From contig CP159373.1 in assembly GCA_032595685.2 (NCBI GenBank), forward strand, positions 1,013,001 through 1,077,000: DNA of 64,000 nucleotides. Reading direction: 5' to 3'. Both the position numbers and the translations under genes were made by a program. How positions within the stretch are numbered: the first letter of the stretch is position 1; each line of letters starts with the position of its first letter. The stretch comes from Candidatus Electrothrix aestuarii. Lineage in GTDB: Bacteria > Desulfobacterota > Desulfobulbia > Desulfobulbales > Desulfobulbaceae. The notes under the pieces were generated by a model that saw only the letters and a list, made by a program, of their open reading frames with translations, was not told the DNA's origin and did not search any database. Shown here in pieces: positions 61,762 through 64,000 of this stretch.

Positions 61762-64000
61762 ATGAAAATTACGCTGCACAAAAAAACACTTATCCTGTTG
61801 ACCATTATATTTATCTGTTGTGGAGGGGCATCGTCGCTTTTTTATTTTACAAATAAGAAAGATATCCAACAGACAACATATATTGCAATACCAGGCCCTT
61901 TAAAAAGTGCCAACGGCCGAGATATGTTCAGAGGCATTACCTTGGCTTTTCAATCTATGCACGAACAGGGGAAGCTCAAAAATATTAAAATAGAATTAAT
62001 CCCTTATAATGAAAAAAACAACAAAGATGCCCTGGAAAATGCTTCAAGAATAGCTGATGAAAACAAGGCACTTGCAGTTATAGGCCATTATACAAACGCC
62101 GGTACTCTTGCAGCCGGGGCAATTTATCGCGACAATGGAATACCGGCTCTCACAGCTTCAGCAGCCGATGAAAAAGTGACACAGGGCAATGAGTGGTATT
62201 TTAAAATTATGCCGGACAGAAGGAGTACTCGGGTTTTACTTGCCTATACTGTAAAAAATTTACTCCTGCGAAATACGGTGAGTATTATCTTTGACAAAAA
62301 CAATTATGGATCGAATCTTGTGCAAAGCTTTGAAAAACAAGCAGAAAAAGCAGGAATCCAGATTAAAAATAAATGGTTTTTTGACAGCGGGGATGAGGAC
62401 AGCGAACACCAGATAAGAGGCATTGTCGGGCGTCTCAGAGCTACCCAAAATCCAGGAACTATATTCTGCGCGCTTTATGCGAATGATGCGGATAATATTT
62501 TTACAGAGTTGCGGTACCCTGGGACCGATTTTCAAATTATCGGACCCAATTCATTCTCTACCCCGTCATTCATTTCTCAATTTAATGAATATCCAAAAGA
62601 AAATGAGACCCCAGGCTACTACACGGATGGGACGTATGCGGTTTCTCCTTTTATTTCATATCTGGCTGATTCTCCTTTGGCCTCTGATTTCAGAAAGAAA
62701 AACATTGACCGTTACGGAACAGAACCATCCTGGGTGACAGCAAATTATTATGATGCAGCCCTGCTTATTGCAAACGCCATAGAACGTGCTGAAATAAAAG
62801 GAAAAGATATAATGGAAGATAGACGAAAACTTAAAAAAGCTTTAAAGAGCTTCAATGAACCAGATAATGCCGTACAAGGCATCACAGGTAAACTGTATTT
62901 TGACCAGGAACGAACTGTCCCCCGGTCATTACAACTCGGCGTTTGGAAACAACATCAATTCCTTCCTGCATATTTTCAATACCAGGAAACAGCAACAGAA
63001 AATGATTCCAAGGTAGTGACCGGCAAACAAGAAATAACCCAACAAAATGTCTCCAAGGATAAAGAGAACACTGGCAACCAACTGGAATTTAACGGCCAGC
63101 AACTGGATAGATATCGTGTTGTATACACGGGAATAGACATCAACCACATATCAAATATTGATATAAAGCAAGGCCAGTTTACTGCGGATTTTTATATATG
63201 GTTCCGTTATATGGGAGATTTTGATGATACGGATATTATATTCCCTGATGCCCTTACCCCTATAGTACTGGGAAAACCTTTCAGCAGCAAAAAAACACAT
63301 GATGGTGCTCACCTTCGTATCTATAAGAAACAAGCTGATTTTATTACCAGTTTAAACCTACAGCCCTATCCACTGGACCACCATAAACTCCGCATACGCT
63401 TTCACCATAGCAAAGAAACGCGAAATCAGCTGATATATGTTCCAGATGTAGAAGGCCTTCCTTTTCTCAGCCGAAAGAATGACCAAGGGCAGTCAATGGT
63501 ACGTACCATACCAGGCTGGAAGGTAAAAGATATCTCCTACTCGCAACTCCTCAAGGCGTCTCCTGGCAACAGCAAGGTACCCTACTCAGTTTTTTCTACA
63601 GACGTGGAAATACAACGACATGACCGTCTTTGTCTTTTAGCCAAAAACTTCTCTCCGGTATTCTTCATTATACTTGCCTGGTATTTTGTTTTTTTTCACC
63701 CCAAAAGCAGAGGTATCTTCCGTTTCCATGCATTATTACTTGCAGTTCTTCTTACTCTCTGGATCCATGTGGTGTATGCTCCCTCTTTACCGGGACAAAG
63801 TATTATTAAAAATATATCATTTGTTCTGTATCTTGCGATAGGAGCGGGGGGACTGACATCGGGAACAATGTATCTTTTCCGCCTCTCCCAAAAAAACAGC
63901 GACCAGACAGACCGATACCTGCTTTGCGCGGGTCAGGTAATGTATTGTGTAGTTACTCTTGGGGGCATATTCTTTGTATTGTACCATGTTCAATCTCTGC
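61762..64000 (+). CDS. Periplasmic-binding domain fused to a pentameric ligand-gated ion channel (3' end outside window)
   Basis: The open frame from ATG 61762 runs off the window after 746 residues. A signal/anchor (LILLTIIFICCGGASSLFYF) is followed by a type 1 binding protein (about 38-430: YIAIPGPLKSANGRDMFRGI, LAVIGHYTNAGTLAAGAIYR, TANYYDAALLIANAI). From about 449 comes a channel-type ligand-binding domain: YRVVYTGIDINHI, FTADFYIWFRYMGDFDDTDI and the Pro-loop LQPYPLDHHKLRIRF (about 533-547). Four hydrophobic segments follow near 632, 655, 683 and 722, the first starting at a Pro (NFSPVFFIILAWYF). This order matches prokaryotic Cys-loop-type channels. The binding protein would act as an added ligand sensor in the periplasm. 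Confidence 0.78.
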   Translation, partial: MKITLHKKTLILLTIIFICCGGASSLFYFTNKKDIQQTTYIAIPGPLKSANGRDMFRGITLAFQSMHEQGKLKNIKIELIPYNEKNNKDALENASRIADENKALAVIGHYTNAGTLAAGAIYRDNGIPALTASAADEKVTQGNEWYFKIMPDRRSTRVLLAYTVKNLLLRNTVSIIFDKNNYGSNLVQSFEKQAEKAGIQIKNKWFFDSGDEDSEHQIRGIVGRLRATQNPGTIFCALYANDADNIFTELRYPGTDFQIIGPNSFSTPSFISQFNEYPKENETPGYYTDGTYAVSPFISYLADSPLASDFRKKNIDRYGTEPSWVTANYYDAALLIANAIERAEIKGKDIMEDRRKLKKALKSFNEPDNAVQGITGKLYFDQERTVPRSLQLGVWKQHQFLPAYFQYQETATENDSKVVTGKQEITQQNVSKDKENTGNQLEFNGQQLDRYRVVYTGIDINHISNIDIKQGQFTADFYIWFRYMGDFDDTDIIFPDALTPIVLGKPFSSKKTHDGAHLRIYKKQADFITSLNLQPYPLDHHKLRIRFHHSKETRNQLIYVPDVEGLPFLSRKNDQGQSMVRTIPGWKVKDISYSQLLKASPGNSKVPYSVFSTDVEIQRHDRLCLLAKNFSPVFFIILAWYFVFFHPKSRGIFRFHALLLAVLLTLWIHVVYAPSLPGQSIIKNISFVLYLAIGAGGLTSGTMYLFRLSQKNSDQTDRYLLCAGQVMYCVVTLGGIFFVLYHVQSL

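Overview
This window comes from a Gram-negative bacterium. It encodes lipoprotein and Sec signals, periplasmic binding proteins and an outer-membrane DUF481 protein. The mix of type III-B CRISPR, large NRPS genes, SUMF1-type proteins, DUF697 proteins and a pentameric ligand-gated-channel homologue would suit a Desulfobacterota (Desulfobulbales-like) genome, but I see no ribosomal or other strong taxonomic marker, so this is a low-confidence inference.

Left end (1-11.5 kb): a type III-B (Cmr) CRISPR-Cas locus. A minus-strand operon cmr1-cas10/cmr2-cmr3-cmr4-cmr5-cmr6 (cmr6 cut by the window edge) diverges from cas6. It is followed by palindrome-rich DNA, a nucleotidyltransferase/HEPN pair with a truncated HEPN toxin, and a 31-repeat array with identical 36-nt repeats. 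A UPF0175/PIN toxin-antitoxin pair lies between this array and one further repeat, and the terminal repeat is split by a 102-bp MITE-like insertion. No cas1, cas2 or CARF effector gene is visible.

11.5-15.2 kb (plus strand): short hairpin repeats, a ComF-like phosphoribosyltransferase and a membrane sensor diguanylate cyclase.

15.2-60.1 kb: about 45 kb with every gene on the minus strand. Read in transcription order it holds a DUF481 outer-membrane protein, a small membrane protein, a Cys-rich DUF697 protein, another small membrane protein, an SPFH protein, a double-solute-binding-domain lipoprotein, two DUF697 proteins, an EcsC-DUF697 protein, a four-module NRPS, two secreted small proteins, a radical SAM protein, a second NRPS with thioesterase, a SUMF1-type protein, two P1B-like P-type ATPases that lack the CPx ion motif, a sulfotransferase, a DnaJ-TPR membrane protein, two small peptides sharing a TNVKAG motif, a small membrane protein and a C39-peptidase ABC exporter. 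The two NRPS proteins together form six modules. Four adenylation domains read by eye as cysteine-type and two of these carry embedded methyltransferases, so a thiol-rich peptide with two N-methyl-Cys residues is predicted. One adenylation domain is divided between the two NRPS proteins.

60.2-64 kb: an intact IS4-family element, then the start of a plus-strand gene fusing a type 1 periplasmic binding protein to a pentameric ligand-gated ion channel domain. It runs off the window.

The points most worth following are the split N-methylating NRPS module, the two paralogous exported peptides, the non-canonical ATPases, the binding-protein/ion-channel fusion, and CRISPR spacers that appear complementary to translation-start regions.
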